Positions 61,711 through 64,000 of a stretch of 64,000 bases of DNA are shown here, one piece after another. The notes below the pieces were generated by a model that made no database searches, was not told the origin of the DNA, and saw nothing but the letters and a program-made list of their open reading frames with translations. The stretch's first letter is position 1. Each line of letters starts with the position of its first letter. Source of the DNA: DASZIT01 sp963819695 (GTDB lineage: Bacteria > Actinomycetota > Acidimicrobiia > Acidimicrobiales > RAAP-2); NCBI GenBank assembly GCA_963819695.1, contig CAWFXD010000001.1:186001-250000 (forward strand), written 5' to 3'. The translations under genes were made by a program, and so were the position numbers.

Positions 61711-62253
61711 GATCACCGGAGGCCATCGTGGCTACCACCACCGGCCCCGAGGAGACCCGGGCGATGGCCGCGGCCATCGCCCGGCTCTGCGAACCCGGCG
61801 ATGTGCTGCTGCTGGCCGGGGACCTGGGCACCGGCAAGACCACCTTCGCCCAGGGCTTCGGCCGCGGCCTCGGCGTAACCGAGCCGATCACCAGCCCGAC
61901 CTTCGCGCTGGTCCGGCAGTACCCGATCGGCGACGGTGGCGACGACGACGTCCGGGCGGACGCCTCGCTGAGGACCCTCCTGCACGCCGACGTCTACCGG
62001 CTCGATCGTCTCGCCGAGATCGCCGACCTCGGACTCGGGGAGCTGGTCGAGGACGGGGTCGGTCGCCCTGGTGGAGTGGGGCGACGTCGCCGAGCCGGTG
62101 CTCGGCCCCGGGTCGCTGTCCCTCCGCCTCGACGCCGGGCCCGGGGAGGCCGACGATCGTCGGACGGTGACCATTCTCTGGTCCGGCCCGAGCTGGGCCG
62201 GTCGCTGGGAACGCCTGTCCGAGGTCGTCACCCCGTGGGCGGTGTCCGGGTGA
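61707..62253 (+). CDS. tsaE: tRNA t6A biosynthesis ATPase TsaE (one apparent frameshift)
   Basis: ATPase that drives the TsaB-TsaD-TsaE complex adding threonylcarbamoyl to A37. The P-loop is LLAGDLGTGKTTFAQGFGRG, followed by ITSPTFALVRQY and the HADVYRLDR switch. At 62054-62057 a GGGG run gives one extra G. With GGG the sequence reads EDGSVALVEWGDVAEPVLG, the family's Walker-B-like WGD end. GTG start overlaps the uracil glycosylase gene; the stop overlaps tsaB as GTGA. Confidence 0.9.
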
Positions 62254-63041
62254 ACCTCCTGGCCATCGAGTCGGCCACCGGTCTGGTCGGCGCCGCCTTG
62301 CTGGCGGACAGCGGCGCGGCCGCCGAACGCAGCCACCAGGAGGGTCGGATGCACGCCGAGTCGCTGGCCCCGGCCATCGAGGAGGTCTGTGCCCTCTCCG
62401 GGATCACCGTCCGGGAGGTCGAAGCCATTGCCGTCGACGTCGGGCCCGGGCTGTTCACCGGGCTGCGGGTCGGCGTCGCCACCGCCAAGGCCCTGGCCCA
62501 GGGATTGGGCATCGGGGTGTTGGCCGTCAGCAGCCTCGACATCCTGGCCGCTGGCGCCGATGCCGTGTCGGGATCGGACGGGGCCCGCACGGTGGTGGCG
62601 GTGGTCGACGCCCGGCGGGGGGAGGTCTTCACCTCCCGGTACCGCTTCGACGGTGCCGCATCCGGCCCCGACGACGTTCTCGATCCGGCCACGGCCCGAG
62701 GGTCGCCGCCGCGGCTGGTCACCCCCGAAGCCCTCACCCGGAGTTTGACCGACATGGACCGTGGTCCCGGCGAGCGGGTGCTGATCGTCGGAGATGGTGC
62801 GGTCAGGTACCGCCACCTGTTGGCCGACGCCCAGGCCGGCGACCTCGACCTGGTCGAGCGGGTGTCGTCTCCCTCACCGCTCACCCTGGCCCGATTGGCG
62901 CGGCTCCGTCTGGACGCCGGTGCCGGGCTGGCTCGTCCCGCCGACGTGGTCCCCGACTACCGGCGCGAGGCCGATGCCCGGATCAACTGGGAACAGCGGA
63001 TCCCGCCCACCGGGACGCCCGGCCGTGTCCGTGAGCCCTGA
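62250..63041 (+). CDS. tsaB: tRNA t6A biosynthesis protein TsaB
   Basis: Inactive ASKHA-fold partner of TsaD, 263 residues. NLLAIESATGLVGAALLADS opens it; HAESLAPAIEEVCALSGITV and DVGPGLFTGLRVGVATAKAL are the family segments. The N-terminal half is the dimerisation domain. The C-terminal end PADVVPDYRREADARINWEQ is normal for actinobacteria. Start GTG at 62250, coupled to tsaE; end overlaps rimI. Confidence 0.93.
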   Translation: MNLLAIESATGLVGAALLADSGAAAERSHQEGRMHAESLAPAIEEVCALSGITVREVEAIAVDVGPGLFTGLRVGVATAKALAQGLGIGVLAVSSLDILAAGADAVSGSDGARTVVAVVDARRGEVFTSRYRFDGAASGPDDVLDPATARGSPPRLVTPEALTRSLTDMDRGPGERVLIVGDGAVRYRHLLADAQAGDLDLVERVSSPSPLTLARLARLRLDAGAGLARPADVVPDYRREADARINWEQRIPPTGTPGRVREP

Positions 63042-63582
63042 CCCGCCGCCGGCCCGCCACCAGGTGGTGATGGCCCCGATGCGGACCAAGGACCTCCGCG
63101 GGGTCCTGCGGATCGAGACCGAGGTGTTCCCCCAACCCTGGTCGCACCGGTTGTTCGTGGAGGAGTTGGCCCAACGCAAGTCCCGGGCCTACCGGGCGGC
63201 CTGGATCGGCCGCGACATCGTGGGGTTCGCCGGCCTGATGCTGATCGATGACGAGGCCCACGTCAACAACATCGCGGTGGATCCCGGGTGGCAACGGCGC
63301 GGCCTCGGGACCCTGATCCTCCTGGACATGACCCGGGTCGCCCTCGAGCTCGGGTCCCGCCACCTGACCCTGGAGGTCCGGGTGGGCAACGAGCCGGCCC
63401 TCGGCCTCTACCGCCGGTTCGGGATGGCCCCGGTGGGGGTGCGTCCGAACTACTACCCCGAGACCGGGGATGACGCCCTGGTCATGTGGGTACGCGACAT
63501 CGACTCGGAGACCTACGCCCGGCGGCTGGACGCCATCGAGGCATCGTTGCCCGACGACCTGGCCCTGACCTCCCGGCGATGA
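63025..63582 (+). CDS. rimI: Ribosomal protein S18-alanine N-acetyltransferase family GNAT
   Basis: GNAT acetyltransferase usually acting on the S18 N-terminus. VMAPMRTKDLRGVLRIETEV and FPQPWSHRLFVEELAQRKS form the substrate side. The acetyl-CoA loop is NNIAVDPGWQRRGLGTLILL, and LEVRVGNEPALGLYRRFGMA with PNYYPETGDDALVMW is the RimI signature. GTG codons at 63025 and 63031 are both possible and overlap tsaB. Position between tsaB and tsaD is conserved. Confidence 0.92.
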   Translation: MSVSPDPPPARHQVVMAPMRTKDLRGVLRIETEVFPQPWSHRLFVEELAQRKSRAYRAAWIGRDIVGFAGLMLIDDEAHVNNIAVDPGWQRRGLGTLILLDMTRVALELGSRHLTLEVRVGNEPALGLYRRFGMAPVGVRPNYYPETGDDALVMWVRDIDSETYARRLDAIEASLPDDLALTSRR

Positions 63583-63627
63583 CCGGCCGACGATGACCGG
63601 CCGGCGACGATCGCTATCCTCACGTCG

Positions 63628-64000
63628 ATGACCACCGACCCGATCCCCGGCCTCCGCCGGGTACTGGGCATCGAGACCTCCTGCGACGAGACGGCGGCGG
63701 CGGTGGTCGACGACGGCGCCGTCATCGCCTCGTCGGTGGTCAGCAGCCAGATCGACCTGCACGCCCGCTACGGGGGGGTGGTGCCCGAGCTGGCCGGGAG
63801 GGCGCATGTGGAACTGCTGACCCCGGTGCTGGCCGACGCCCTGGATGCCGCCGGCAGCGACACCTCGGGTGCGGGCATCGACGCCGTCGCGGTCACCTAC
63901 GGACCCGGACTGATCGGCTCACTGCTGGTGGGGGTGGCGGAAGCCAAGGCGCTGGCGCTGGCCTGGGACGTCCCCTTCGTCGGCGTCAACCATCTCGAAG
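63628..64000 (+). CDS. tsaD: tRNA threonylcarbamoyltransferase TsaD, N-terminal part (3' truncated by window)
   Basis: Catalytic subunit of t6A synthesis. The visible 124 residues begin with a short leader then VLGIETSCDETAAAVVDDG, the ASKHA phosphate-1 motif. HARYGGVVPELAGRAHVELL is the diagnostic region; most members have ASRAH, and its His is near the metal site. YGPGLIGSLLVGVAEAKALA and the start of the metal motif (NHLE) follow before the window ends. ATG at 63628; no frame break so far. Confidence 0.95.
   Translation, partial: MTTDPIPGLRRVLGIETSCDETAAAVVDDGAVIASSVVSSQIDLHARYGGVVPELAGRAHVELLTPVLADALDAAGSDTSGAGIDAVAVTYGPGLIGSLLVGVAEAKALALAWDVPFVGVNHLE

Overview
The window looks like a chromosomal segment of a high-GC Gram-positive bacterium in the Actinomycetota. 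The gene order secE-nusG-rplKA-rplJL-rpoBC-rpsLG-fusA-tuf-S10/spc/alpha operons, followed by rplM-rpsI-glmM-glmS-acpS-nnr-alr-tsaE-tsaB-rimI-tsaD, is the actinobacterial core arrangement. PhoU, an RskA-like anti-sigma factor, GT-C mannosyltransferases and a DUF1707 protein point the same way. Non-ATG starts and long acidic protein tails make a deep branch such as Acidimicrobiia my best guess, but that is inference.

Layout. 1-11.4 kb holds housekeeping and accessory genes: the end of asd, phoU and a type II NADH dehydrogenase (minus strand), rmuC, a secreted unknown, citrate synthase, TesB, a GH1 glycosidase, GtrA, an Ftr1-like membrane protein, YajQ and tRNA-Tyr. 11.4-15.1 kb has two GT-C glycosyltransferases and an acetyltransferase. 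15.1-17 kb has tRNA-Thr, tRNA-Met, rpmG, an ECF sigma/anti-sigma pair and tRNA-Trp. 16.7-52.1 kb is the transcription and translation superblock: secE, nusG, about 35 ribosomal protein genes, rpoB, rpoC, rpoA, fusA, tuf, infA, secY, adk, map and truA. 52.1-58.4 kb makes cell-wall precursors and cofactors (glmM, glmS, acpS, nnrE-nnrD, alr). 58.5-61.7 kb holds a secreted glycosidase-like lipoprotein, an unusual three-part cyclase (minus strand) and a uracil-DNA glycosylase. 61.7-64 kb is the tRNA t6A locus tsaE-tsaB-rimI-tsaD, cut off by the window end.

Two properties stand out. First, eleven otherwise well-conserved genes carry about 21 apparent single-base indels, 19 of them insertions, twelve of them in five kilobases over glmM-glmS-nnr-alr. 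This is most easily explained by uncorrected sequence. Those genes are annotated as one gene each across the shifts. Second, NusG, L10, L4, L22, S3 and L29 carry long Asp/Glu-rich low-complexity extensions. No CRISPR array, insertion sequence, prophage or replication origin was seen.
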